The translations under genes were made by a program, and so were the position numbers. A stretch of DNA of 64,000 bases from Xiphophorus maculatus (Eukaryota > Chordata > Actinopteri > Cyprinodontiformes > Poeciliidae), in NCBI RefSeq assembly GCF_002775205.1, contig NC_036446.1:13144565-13208564 (forward strand), read 5' to 3'. Below are positions 47,802 to 60,200 of this stretch, in pieces (within the stretch, counting starts at the first letter, position 1; each line of letters starts with the position of its first letter). The notes beneath the pieces were generated by a model that saw only the letters and a program-made list of their open reading frames with translations, made no database searches and was not told where the DNA came from.

Positions 47802-50427
47802 TTAGTCCTCAAACTCTGCAGCATAAAGCACCTGCTGGAACTTCATCCGGACCTCCATCCTTTTTTTAATGGTGAGCCTCTTCAGTGAGGGCAGCAGGCT
47901 GAGCAAAAACAGTTCGTCTTCATCCCTGAAATTGCTGAATGCATCAGCAGAACCTGGCCCAGTTTCTGCGGGAGCTTGTCTTCTGCGTTTAGGTGAAGGC
48001 TCGATGATCTGGTGGCAGCTTGGAGTGGGCTCTGCAAGAGAAAAACTGGTGGTGACAACTGGGAGGGGCTCAAGCAGCCTCTTCTTGTCTTCCTCTTGTT
48101 CTTTTTCCATGTCGTCTGCTCTTCCAGTTGCCTGTGTGCCACAAAAACATGAACAATTTATTGTTTAGTGCAGTCAATGATGTCAGAGGAATCTTTAGTT
48201 TTTCATATATTGACCCTTTGAGGCTGCAATCATTCGAGGCGCCATGATGGACGTCGGAAGTGAGAATCGGGAATATTGAACAGCGCTACTCAAGTTATTT
48301 TCCAAAGTTGTTTTTGTCAGTTTATTCACGGCTTCCACTTGTTCGAGTAATTTGCCCTGGTTCGAGTAATTTGTTCCGGTTCGAGCTAATTTATCTGTGA
48401 ACGTAACGCACCTGGCCGGGGCTCATAGACGGCGGTATTTAGGAAAGTTGGAAACCCGTACCACCTCCCCCATGATGTTTTGATCAAATTACCGACTTTG
48501 CCAGAATTCACACCACATGATTTATATCACTATGTCATAAACAGTATTTCCTTTTACACCGGAGCATCCTAAGAACGCACAAAAACGAGATGCTAACAGT
48601 TTTTTTGCTATACGTTGGCGGCGGGGCATTGTCTCCATGGTTACTAGTGGTTAGACGCGGTCCTTCTCCATAAAGCGATATTTGATATCTTTCTAATCAT
48701 ACTTACTTATAAAGTATATGAACGTTAATCTTCTTACCTTGTAAAAACTGTTCGCTGCAAATTCGCGGTTACACCGAGGGCAGACAGGCATCGTCTGTTA
48801 CGAAGTTGTATATATTATGTTTTCAGTAACTAAGTTCATTGTATGTAGGTCAAAACGGGGAAAGCCTGCCCTCCTGTGTTCTTTCCAGGAACTGCAACCT
48901 AGCAATCTTTTGTTATTTGAAGCAAAACTTTATCGAACAGCAGGAGCAGTCACAGTATAGCGTCCGCGTCCACTTTGTGATCTCCGGTTCGAGTGAGCAG
49001 GCATCTGAAATATTTGGTTCCCCCTCATAACTTTGCCAAATAAAGAGCAAATGTTACCAAATTCACGGGATTTGTTGTTGATGAGAGGAATAAGCACAGT
49101 AAAAGATTCTGTGAAAACATAATTAGCTCCCATGTTAAAGAGAGGGGACAAATTATTTAAAAATTATAACCACATAAAGTAACCAATTAAAATATGCACC
49201 TTATTTTTACTTGAATATTCTTAAATCTTGTACTAACTATTTATTGGACAATTGTTTCTCTGCACTGATGTGCTGTTGTAAATAGTGTCTTTTTCAATGT
49301 TCAATATATTATGTACATTTTTGGAAAAATGATCCGACTCAATTACATAACCATTGGATCACAAGTTCTATTTTTATTTCTAATAACTGCAAAGTATTTT
49401 CTGTTATAGTAATATGCAATATATTATTATTATTACTATCATTATTATTGTTAATCTTGATTTTTAATTTAAATAAAATGTTTTTAATACTTTAAGAACT
49501 TTTTTTTCTTTTGTGAACCAGACAATTTTCAAGTAATAGTGGTATAGTGGTATAATAAAGCAAGAACACATTCTCAAAAATCAGTAAGTCTTCAATTCTA
49601 GTAAGCATTTAACACTGGAACTGGAAGACATTTAAATATACAAAATAAATAAACAGAAATAACAGAATCAACAAATGAAATCATTCAAAAAAAAATGGTT
49701 GAGACCAACTGATCAGACTTGAAGACTTTTATCATCCAGTTTTTGGTAGAAAGAGAAAAAACAATGGAATTATTTACCTAATTTTAATTTATCATGCGAT
49801 TAATGGATTTATTGCTCATTGTGACAGGCCTTTATCAAATATTTTCTAATAGTTAATGATTAATTCGAAAATTTGTTGACCAGGGCTTTTGTTTTGAAGG
49901 GACAAAAGCGGATGTGTCCGCCGTGATAACAGAAGAACCATCTTCTCCGCTAACGATCAGGTGTTTCCACGTCGGTTCGTTAATGTCCGATAAAAGAACG
50001 CGAAAACTCACTCAGACTCCGCGTTAAAGTCAAACATCAGCAGAAATTAAACTGGAAAAACTCTGTAAACTGAAGTCACCTCCTGTGGGTCCCCCACGCC
50101 TCCTCCGACCTCCGGCCGCAGTTTAACGTGTGCGGTCAGCCAGGCCATCTGGCTGAACAGCCCCGGGACCTGCACCTCCCACGGGAGGTCGCTTTCGTCC
50201 TGCTGGGGGAACTGTCTCCGCACCAGCCGCTTCCTCGCTTTACAGAACTTATCGCGCAGGTTTTTCCACAGCAGCTTCACTTCTTCCTCGGATTTCCCCA
50301 TCGCGGCGCCTATCTCTTTCCACGCCAGGTGTCCCTTCACGCTGTTCCGGTAGTCCCCGCGCGACTGGTCGTACAGGTTCGGGCGATCGCGCACGAGCTC
50401 CGCCAGCTTCTCCTCGGTTGCGTTCAT
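47802..50427 (-). CDS. MADF-BESS domain protein (Adf-1-like DNA-binding factor), two exons
   Basis: Predicted nuclear DNA-binding protein of 225 aa. Exon 1 (50427-50080, 116 codons) opens MNATEEKLAELVRDRPNLYD. Its MADF domain, a Myb/SANT-like trihelix, spans about residues 5-80 and includes LAWKEIGAAMGKSEEEVKLL and WKNLRDKFCKARKRLVRR. Exon 2 (48131-47802) continues in phase 0 with an acidic and Pro-rich linker, a nuclear-localisation-like PKRRRQ, and a C-terminal BESS motif (DEDELFLLSLLPSLKRL then KRMEVRMKFQQVL, about residues 186-218), which in this family mediates protein-protein contacts. It ends EFED-TAA. The donor is CAGGAG|GTGACT and the acceptor GGCACACAG|GCAACT. The upstream in-frame extension has no ATG, so 50427 is the first methionine. 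Family membership is clear; a specific orthologue is not recognised. Confidence 0.85.
48230..48440. promoter_or_regulatory. Possible promoter element with YY1-like and ETS-like sites and a short direct repeat
   Basis: Around 48240-48265 the plus strand has GCCATGATGG beside CGGAAGTGAG. These look like a YY1-type site and an ETS-type site, a pairing common in TATA-less vertebrate promoters. Just downstream (about 48342-48392) the motif TTCGAG(T/C)TAATTTG-like occurs three times in imperfect form. The block lies in the intron of the MADF-BESS gene. Function is inferred from motif appearance only. Confidence 0.25.
48738..48791 (-). CDS. Candidate alternative first exon (MPVCPRC...) of the MADF-BESS gene
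   Basis: A short open exon starts with an ATG in fair context (A at -3). It reads MPVCPRCNREFAANSFYK (18 codons) and ends exactly at a strong donor, AAG|GTAAGA. The CxxC pair suggests half of a zinc-binding site. The donor is in phase 0, the same phase as the acceptor of MADF-BESS exon 2 some 600 bp downstream. Splicing the two would give about 127 aa with the BESS motif but no MADF domain. It could equally be the first exon of an unrelated transcript, or chance. No transcript evidence is available here. Confidence 0.4.
49505..49832. mobile_element. Family F MITE, copy 3 (upstream part of the MADF-BESS intron)
   Basis: Contains GTAAGCATTTAACACTGGAA CTGGAAGACA and ends TTTATTGCTCATTGTGACAG GCC. 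Confidence 0.55.
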
Positions 50428-50697
50428 CGCGACGTCCTTTCGCTCGGACGAGACGACCTCCAGCTTCACCGTCAGACGGAAGTACGACGTTCAAGCGAAT
50501 TCAAAATAAGTGTTTTGTTTCAACGCCCCCTACACTCAATGATGCGGTTTTATTCAAACACCACGCTTTACACGCTGTAAATGTATTTTATTTAATTTAA
50601 ATGATTAAAAGTGGAACACATCTGTTCACGTGGCGTACCTCAGGGGTCAGTTCTAAGGTCAGTATTTTGTAAAGTCTGTGTATTTATTAGTGAGTTA

Positions 50698-51218
50698 CAG
50701 AGGTGAGTAGAGTTCCCATAAATTGAACAGCACTACTTCAACTCAAGTAAAAAGTAGTCAAGTAATAAAAAGTATTTGGTAAAGAGTTTACTCATATTGA
50801 GTAACTAATACTTTAAAATTACATAATTAGATGGACCAAAATAAAAAGTTAAGTGGAAATTTAGATATTTTAAGGACCAAAATGACAATAATTAATATAG
50901 GTATCAATAAATCAGGCAAGATATTTTTTCCCCCCAAATTAGTTTCTTTCAATAAAAAAACTTATAAAACTTTAACAAAAACTGCAGGTGTGTGACTGTG
51001 TCTGGTGAATTTTAGGTTATAACATTTTTGTTTTTCATTCAGTTTGTAGAGAATCCAGAAACTTTACTCAAGTAAGAGTAACAATACTTCTTAATAAAAT
51101 TACTGAAGTAAAAGTAACCAGTACAGCATTGTAAAAATACTCCTAAAAGTCAATTTTTTTCAGAGGTTACTCAAGTAAAAGTAACTGAGTAAATGTAACT
51201 AATTACTACCCAATACTG
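50698..51218 (+). mobile_element. hAT-like family A, copy 6
   Basis: Starts CAGAGGTGAGTAGAG and ends AATTACTACCCAATACTG. It lies between the MADF-BESS gene and hnrnph3. Flanks GTGAGTTA and CACTTTAC do not match. Confidence 0.75.
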
Positions 51219-51284
51219 CACTTTACACACTAAAGTCATTTTATTTCACATAGTGACTTAAAATATTGAAAGTGGAACCTATCG

Positions 51285-51740
51285 CAGAGTTGGTTAGTAA
51301 CTAGTTACATTTACTTGAGTAAGTTTTAAAAAAATGTACTTGTAGTATTTTGACTATGCAGTACTTTTTACTTTTACTTCAGTAATTTTATTTAAAAAAT
51401 AATAAAGTATTGTTACTCTTGAGTAAAATTTACCCACTGAATAAAGAACATGTTTTAACCAAAACTTCAGACACACATCTAGTTTTTGTTTTTATTGAAA
51501 GAAACTGATTTGGAAAAACATTTCTGTCTGATTTTATTTGAATTATTTTCATTTTGTTCTTTAAAACACCAAAATTTCCACTTAACTTTATATTTTGGTC
51601 CCTTTGATTATGTAATCTTGAAATATTAAATGATTGATAATTTGATCAGTTACTCAGTACTTGAATAGAGTTTTTACCAAATACTTTTTACTCTTCAGTA
51701 ATTCCTTCAACAGCTGCTTTTTACTTTTAGCTGAGTAAAA
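51285..51740 (-). mobile_element. hAT-like family A, copy 7 (inverted)
   Basis: Starts CAGAGTTGGTTAGTAACTAG and runs through the same core in reverse. It lies 66 bp from copy 6, so the two form an inverted pair. Confidence 0.7.
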
Positions 51741-52300
51741 TTATGAATTACAGTGTGATTTAATTGCAGGTAAACAAAGCTTATTAACAATTTGTTGTCA
51801 TCAAGGTTTCTCTTATCAGACTAGACGGCCTCCATGCCACGCTGCATTGATGCAGTAATTCATGCAAGAGAACTCAACCATAATACTTTTCAGAAGTCTG
51901 ACATTTTTGATTAAATATGCCTCGTCATTTATCTTAATATTCCAAACTTCTGAAAAAACTATTTTTCATTAAAATTACAAGAAATAAAGGCTTTAAATAT
52001 TTTTTATAATGTGTCTGTATGTTTAGAACGGGGAATTGGTAAAATAAATTTAAAAAATGGATATTGTTTTCTGTACAATGCTGCAGAAAAAGTGAACATA
52101 ATATTTCTAGTTCTAATATCGGCCTCACCAATCCCCCATTTCAACAGGGATATTTACAGCCTTATTAACATTTCTGCTTCAGTTTTCTGAATCCTACCTG
52201 TTAGTAAATCTATTGTTTGAATTAAAGATTCAGTTTAGTTGAGCTTCATCTGAACTCCACTGACACGAGGTCAAATTCAGGAAGACAATTAAATACAAAA

Positions 52301-52306
52301 TTTATT
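52301..52306 (-). terminator. Candidate poly(A) signal of hnrnph3
   Basis: AATAAA on the minus strand, about 925 nt past the TGA. This leaves a 3' UTR of about 0.95 kb (52280-53229) with no repeat I recognise in it. Confidence 0.55.
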
Positions 52307-53229
52307 AAGCAAATGTACAACAGCTTCATAGGCTATCTTACAGCTCAAATATAGAGATTTACTTTCATTTCCACTCATTAGGAGTGAACATCATATTCAA
52401 CTTAAGATTTAAATTCTGTAAAGAACCGTGAAAACATTTAATAAAAAACAAAAGCACTCAATTATGAAACCTTTCAAACCAGGAAAGCTGATCTGAAATC
52501 TGTTTTTATCAGTGTCAGGATGATCTAACAAAGGAAATATTCCGACTAGAATAAAAAAGAAAGCCTTTAAAAAACATCAAATATAAAGAACATCTTTACA
52601 ACATACATCCTGTATTGTTTTCAGGCAATCACCTTTGACCTGGCTAAGCTGTCTTCCCACTGCAGTGTGGCATTTTTGTCTTGCATTTAAAAAAATAAAA
52701 AATAAACCACTAATCTTTGGGATGAATTATTTTTTTCCCCACAGCACCGAAACAACATGAAGTGCAATTAGTTTCTATTAATTATAACTGGTTTGATGCT
52801 CCTAATCTAAAATATAATGTAAATGTTTTCAAAGTCAAATGACAAAATGAAATGTACCTTTCATTGCACTTTGTAAGTACGTCCTTTTATATTTGTCATA
52901 AATTGTATTACAATACCCAAATATCATACAAAATGTAAGAACAAACTGTCAAATACAAACATGTTCAGCAGATACTAAATCGCTAATATCTTAGCAAAGG
53001 GAGAAAGTTTTGTCCTTCATCTTAGATCTTTAGGTACAGTGTGAAACCAGAGACTGAATTTCTATGTGGGGTGGATCTGTGTCACGGCGCTGCACTAAAT
53101 GATGTCGTTTGTGAAAGTCGATAAGCGACTTCCTCGTCAGCTCTCCTGCTTAGAAATGATATTGTAGTAAAACTGGTCTTCAGAGATGCAGACAAACTCC
53201 AGGGTTGATCAGAAGAGAGTCGGGCGACA

Positions 53230-56200
53230 TCAGTACACGCCTCGTAGCCCGCCGCTTCGGGAGCCTCCGCCTCCTCCTGAGCTGCTGTAGTAACCGCCGC
53301 CCCCACGGCCTGAAACGGAGGCGGAGAAATATCAGAAGCTCGTCAACTGCAAGTTTCTAGACTATGGACCCCAGCAGTGTGACGTCACATCCGCCCCCAG
53401 CTGCTGGCTAACGATGATTAGCATTGGGTTTAGCTGCTAAATTAGCAATATAGCACACTACATCTTAAATGTACGCCTGATATATGAAAGAAAAAGTGAC
53501 ACAGTGCTTTGCCACACAATGACAACTAGATAACGTCAGGAAAAAGTTTTAAGACAAAAATATGGAGGGAAAGGGAAGTAGTTCAGTTATGCTAGCTTGA
53601 CTTTGATAATTATAACATGTAGATGTGACGTGGAATTCATTGTGCTTCGGTTCAGTTACAAAATAAAAAGGCGACCTAAAGACACAACTCTGACAGATCA
53701 TCAGTAGAGCAGGTGTTTACATTAGCTAACCAACCACCGCTGTTAGATTAACTAATAGCGGCGGTAGCTAATCTACCACAGATATCTATCTCTTATTAAT
53801 AATCACAAAATACACATCAAGCCTAAAAACATAATACTGTAACAGACTGAATGTTCTGCTCTTTGTGTGCTACGAAAGGCATGTAAAAGAATGGAGTCTT
53901 TTTGCCCTCCAGCGTGAAATTTCAGGATATAAACAATAACATAATCACGTCCATAAGTGATTTGTGATCGTCTGAATGAGAACTCACTCATTTCTCCTGC
54001 TCCATCAGCCGTTGAGTTGAGGAAGAGCTCAATGTAGCGATGCTCTGAGGAGAAAACGTCCCAAGTGTTAAAGATCAACCTCCTGATGATAAATGTTGCC
54101 TTCCTGACTCTTTTTTACAGAAAATAAACATGTAAAATCAGCTGGTGGCTCTAATCAACAATTACTTTTCTATAAACACACCATAAAAAAACACTAGTAG
54201 GTCGCTGCAACTACATAACCCTTCATTGTAGATGTTGTTACTGAGAAAAGAGCCAGTGAGCCATTGATTTAGGCTGCTACCTCACAGAGTGAGGCTTCAA
54301 CAAATAACAGGAAGGTTACATTTAATCCTTTTAGATATTTTAAACATTGTCATGGGCTTAAAAGGATCCAAATGGCTGAATTTGGAAATATTAGGAGCCT
54401 TTTAGAAATCACAAACTTTAGGTAAGTATCTGTGTCTCAACCATGTCAACGTTGTGATTATTTTTTTCTTATTTTTTAATGCAAAACTATTTTACAGGAG
54501 CTGGCTTCTCAAATACATTATGTTGTGTTTTGTCTTATTTTAACATAAAAAAGATACAGAAAGATGAAAAACCTTTTGAATGTGGTTCTTATTTTCTAAC
54601 AGAAAAATGTTAACAGGTCAGAAGCTTTACAAACATATTGTCCACAAAAGCAAAATCAGCTGATTTTTTTTATCACTTCAGCATTCATTATTTCTCGCAT
54701 CATCAAATTCTTGTGCAGAAACAGTCAGAGACACATACGCATGTTGTGCTTGTCTTTGGACATGGCTGCCACAGCATCTTCATGGGAGCGAAACTCCACG
54801 TCTGCCTCTCCGGTCGGCTTCCCGTTCGGAGCCATGTCGATGTGGATCCTCAGCGGGTTCAGAGGAGAGAAGAACTGGAAAAAATGTTTTAAAATATGGC
54901 TCCATTTTATGATTCTGCTGCAGTATTTTCTGGAGACTGACAGCAAAGGGACGATTGCTACCAAGTTTAAATCCACATGCAGTTGCTCTAATTCTACTAT
55001 AAGAAAGAAGAAAATTAAACCAACTGCAGGCAACAAAAATGGAAGAAGACTTTTTATTGCTACCACACCAGGTACTCCAATGCTTAATTATTCTGTAAAA
55101 AGTCTCAAATTAATTGTGTTCTTACTTTTGCAACGTCGCCCTCTGAGGCCCGAAAAGGTAAACCCCTCATGTGAACATAATGGCCGCCGTGGAAACTTGA
55201 GCTGCTATCGGATTGTCCGCTATAACCGTGGCCTCCGATTCCTAAAGACAAACACAAAAAAAAAGGTTAGAAATTTACCAAGTGAGACATATTGAAGTAG
55301 CTTTCAAAAAAAGAATGAAACTTCACATAAGTTAGCACAGCTTTCAAAAAATGTGTTTAAAAATATGAGAAAACTGTAAAGTTTTTTTAAAATGTTTATT
55401 TATTCTAGAAACAAATGATCCGTTTAGCTGGATTGAATTATAGTTATGCATGTTTTCCATAATTTAAAAAGGAATCGGAGAATTTTACCTCGCCCTCCTC
55501 TGTCTCCTCTCATCCGGTCATCAAACATCCCGTCGCTGTAACTGTAATCACCCAAACCGTTGTAGCTGTCAAAGCTACTGTAACCTGAACACAGAACGAA
55601 CGGAAAACACAATATGCAAAAAAACCCGTTAAATCAAAGCTGTCTTCACTCAAACATCAAAATCAGTGGTAGAATAAACCTGTTGGTAAATCATCTCTTT
55701 ATAAAGATAAACTCAAATAATGCATTTGGGTTTTTAGTTTAGTTATGGTTTACTTATTTCAAACAATTCAAATACTTTGATATACATTTAGATAATGAAT
55801 ATCAACTATATACACAAAAACAAAGTAGGCAGAAGTATAACCTTATTTTATCCAGTCATCTTTATTTTATGCCTTCCTTTACACATTCTTTATTTAAATG
55901 AAATAACAAAAATGAAACAAAAATATTTATATACAACATATAGGGGTGCACTGATTTATTGGTCAGCCGATTCATTGTCGATTTTCTTAATTTTTGGAGA
56001 CCTGTCAATATTTACATGTGAAGCCAATCTTTTCTACCTGAGCTGAACTCTGCTGTCCTGTTGAAGGTTTATCTGACAGACCAGCTCATGTCTGCACACT
56101 TCCAGTTAACAATAGCTGACCAACTGTTGCCAATTCAACAAATTTCTTGCTATTTTGAGCAACATTTCAAACAAAAATATTTGGTGTCAGACAAAATCAG

Positions 56201-57215
56201 AATTGGCAGGTTATGCATTTTAAAGATCGGTAATCAGAGATTGGACAGAAAATCGGTGCACCCTTAACATACATATACAGCCCTGGAAAAAAATTCAGAG
56301 ACCATTTAAAATGACTAGTTTATCTGATTTTACTCTTTATAGGTTTATGTTTGAGTTAAATAAACATTGTTCTTTTATTCTATGAACTACTGACAATATG
56401 TCTCTGAAATTCAAAGCAAAAATTTAGTATTTATTTGCAGAAAGTGAGAAATGGTCAAAATAACAAAAAAGATGCAAAGCTTTCAAACCTCAAGTAATGC
56501 AAACAAGTTCATATTCATTTGGAAACAACAATACAATGTTTTACTCAGGAAGAGTTCAGAGATATTAATGTTTGGTGGAAAAACCAGGAGGTTTTCAATG
56601 AGGTTCAGGGCTGTGGACTCTGTATATTACAGGGAACCGTAGCTGAAGGTCAGGTTGTCATTGCTACTGCACATTTTGGTGTCTCATGAGAATTATATTA
56701 CATCAACAAGATAGTTATAAACTAATTGATCTGTTGGCTCTTCAGCCCAGGATACTGAACAGGCACATGAATATTATGGTTTTAATTGCAGATGCTTGAT
56801 AATTATTGAGCCAGTAGGTAACAAATGTCCTTAAATTGAGATAAAAGGTAGGATTAAATAAGCGTTCACTTCTTCCTACTCCTTTTCAAAAATAAAAGTT
56901 GTGGTAAACTAATTATTTTGTTCTTGGTTATGTATGCACGTTTTTTTCTCTGTTCTACAGATTGCTTGTTCTCTTGTTTTTAAAAACCTGTTTGAAATAA
57001 ATAAATCGAATCAATGTTTACCTCCTCCGTAGCCGCCTCCACTCCTCATGCTGTCCAACAGACCCACACTGCGTCCGGGCCCATAAAGGCTTCCCCTGGG
57101 CGACGCTATGACAGGTCTGTCATAGGGCCCGGGTCTCTGGGTTGACGTTCCCCGCCGGGGGAGGTCATAGTGGGCTTTGATCTCCCAGCGACTGCTCTTA
57201 AAGATTTCTATGTAC
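53230..57215 (-). CDS. hnrnph3: hnrnph3 coding exons 5-10: Gly/Tyr/Arg linker, quasi-RRM3 and tail
   Basis: Exon 57215-57022 ([17 protein letters not shown] then QRPGPYDRP) and exon 55584-55489 ([19 protein letters not shown]) form the Gly/Tyr/Arg-rich linker. Exons 55241-55126, 54874-54739 and 54044-53988 encode quasi-RRM3 ([70 protein letters not shown]). The last coding exon, 53309-53230, is Gly/Ser-rich and ends at TGA. The tail is much shorter than the Gly-rich tail of mammalian H3, which accounts for the total length despite the extra RRM. Confidence 0.93.
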
Positions 57216-60200
57216 CTGCAACACGAGAGGCCCGGGGGACAACGGGGAAGTAGATGAGAGGCTTACCGTGCAGAAACGACACAAACAGACAATAAAAACA
57301 GAAACTTACAGCCATAAAAACATAATCTGGGCATTTTCCTGTTCTAAAGATTTCTACCTCACCACTGATGCTTACGGCTTAATCCATACAGGGTGTTTAG
57401 GTCTAGCTTTGACTTTCTGCTGCCGGAGCATCACTGAGATGCTCTGATGGTCCTAAACCAACGCTGGCAAAACTATTCACACCCTCCAAACTTTTTCTAT
57501 TTCAACACTTTCAATACCTCCAAATATTAAATCTGGATTTTCTTCTATAAAACCAACACAAAATGGTACACAGCTGTGAAGTGGAAGTAAAATGATTGAT
57601 GGTTTGCAAAAATTCTTCCACCAGGATGGATGGAAAGAATGTATGAAGTTTAATTTTCAAACCTTGCCAAAGACTCTTAGACAGGTTTATGTCTACTTTG
57701 ACTGGACCGTTTTAACACTGTGATCAGGGAAAGAAAGTTTGCCTGTTTCTAGCTGGTTGTCTTTCAAAATTACACAAATGTAACTAAAGAACGACCGTCT
57801 GGATAGTGTGGTAAGGGTGATGTGCAGCGTTTAGTTTTCAATTTGTATGCAAACCAAAATGTCTAAATTGGTCCCATTTGGTCAGAGCAAATTCACTTCT
57901 TATCATGAGTCTCTTGGATGCTTTTATCAGATCTCTGTTCTCCTGGCCAGTCTGAGTTGGGCTACTGGTTGCTCTGGGTTTTATTTTAGATACCAGAATA
58001 TAGGCCTGTCACAATAAACAATAAATCAACTAATCGGGTGATAAATTAAAATGAGCTCAACAAATTTAATTTGCATGATTTATTGTTTTTCTCTCCTACC
58101 AAAAACTGGATAATCAAAGTCTTTATTTTGGTGTTTTGGTCTCAACCAGACTTTATTTTGAAGGACAATTTTGTTTAAAAAGACTGTTTTAGTTCCTGTG
58201 TTAAATGTTCATTAACATTTAAAGGTTTTTTTTTTTTATCTTGGAGAATGTGTTTCTGCGTTATTATGCCTTAAACTGGTCTCAAAGCAACAATATCATC
58301 GTTCATCACATTAACTTCTGGGACAATTTATCGTCCAGTAAAATTTGTTATCGTGACTGGCCTACCAGAATACAGATGTACCAACAATATTTTGCTAATT
58401 TAATTGAAGAAGAAAAAAACCCAACATAATATTTCACTTTTTGTGTGCTACTTTGTGTTGGTTCATCCCAAACACTCTGCCACATGTTTAGTTCAAATTA
58501 TAAAAATGTTCAGGGGTGTGAATACTTCCGCATGCGAATCAACTTCTGGTAAATTATCTAAGATCTCCAGATGTCGCTGTCTCACAAGATTAATGTATAA
58601 CAGCAGCTTCAAAATGTGCTAAATGATAGAAAAACCCCTTAAAACCATTTCATTAATATTTTGGAATTACACAACCCGCCCAATTAAATCACCAAGTTCC
58701 CCCCTTTTCTCCAGAAATGTTTTAGCCCACGAACCCACACATTCACCCACTCCTCAGCCCATCTAAGCAACACCACAGTTATTCTACAATGATCATAGAA
58801 ACCCATCCCAGTCCAGCCCGTCCCTCTCCCGTCTGTCCCACCTGTGCCCTATTCTTTCCTTGTGTTTCCCCAGAGCCTTTTCTGCTATCTCCTTTGAGGC
58901 AAACTGCACGAAGGCTTCCCCTGTGCTCCTCCCCTGGTAGTCCACTGGCAGAGTTATCCCATTTGGCACGATTCTGAACCCTTCAACCCAAGCACACATA
59001 AATACATAGGTCGGTAGGTAGACTGGTAGGAATAGTTGAGAACAACACCCACTGCATGAGTGGAGCTTTTATGATTAGTGTCATTATTGATCATCATCAT
59101 CAGTAGCATCTTGTAAAACGTCACAAAACATTGAAATTTCAGGAGCCTGAGTTTATAATTACATGTCCCCAGCTGTGAGGGTTAAACAGGGAAATGACAT
59201 CACTAAATTAATTGGACCCAAAGTGCAGATGGCCACAGTCTGTTGTCCTTTGTTTCCCAAATTTTCATACCTGAGTGAAGTAGCCCCCCACACCCACCGT
59301 CTTCAAATCAGACAAAAGTGGTATCAAGTGTTTGTGCAGCAACAAATTTCTTTTCTGCTGCTTTAGCTTTGAAGATATTAATAAAAGAAGTTAAAAGGTA
59401 ATTTAGATTTCATAAAAGTGTGTGTGTGTGTGTGTGTGGGGGGGGGGGGGTCTGGTTGACCTTTCAGGATATATTTTTCATGGATATATTTCTTAATATC
59501 TTTAAATTGATAGCTGCACAAGGAAGCCTGTCACAATAATCAATAATTTAATTTATCGCATGATAAATTAAAACATACTCAATTTCCATTGGCATGATTT
59601 ATCGCTTAGCTCTTTTTTTCTCTCTGTCTACCAAAAACTGGATGATAAAAGTCTTCAGTTTGGTGCTTTGGTCTCAACTAGCCCTTATTATGAAGAACAA
59701 TTTTGTTTACAAAGACTTCAAAGTAAATTGTATTTGTTGTTTTGTTAATTTATGTTGGATATTTAACATGTCTTCCAGTTCCAGTGTTAAATGTTCAATG
59801 GAATCTTTTAGAATGTGTTCTTGCATTATTATTTAACCATTACCATAATTTTACTTAAAAATGGTCTCAAAACAACAATATTATCGTTCATCACAATAAC
59901 TTCTGGAACAATTTATCATCCAGCAAAATTTGTCATTGTGACAGGCTTAGGCAGAAACAAAACTGCTTGCCACCACTTTTGTCTGATTTGAAGAAGGTGG
60001 GGGAGCCAACTTCACTCAGGTCATTTTCATTTGGTTGAAGTTAGATTAGTCCTAGGTGACGGTGCTCATCCTGTTGCATTAATATTGTCAGGTATCATCT
60101 GATGTATAATAAGTATAGCTCTGATACTGCCTGACAAAAATCAATTTATTGGGCCTTCCTATCTTATGTTAAACCATCCCAGCTCATACAATTAAACTTT

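Noticed and set aside
50128..50580. A 150-codon plus-strand open frame opposite MADF-BESS exon 1.
   Set aside because: It is the antisense shadow of a GC-rich coding exon. The minus-strand frame has clear MADF homology.
54711..55295. A 194-codon plus-strand open frame.
   Set aside because: It is antisense to two hnrnph3 exons and their intron, with no domain of its own.
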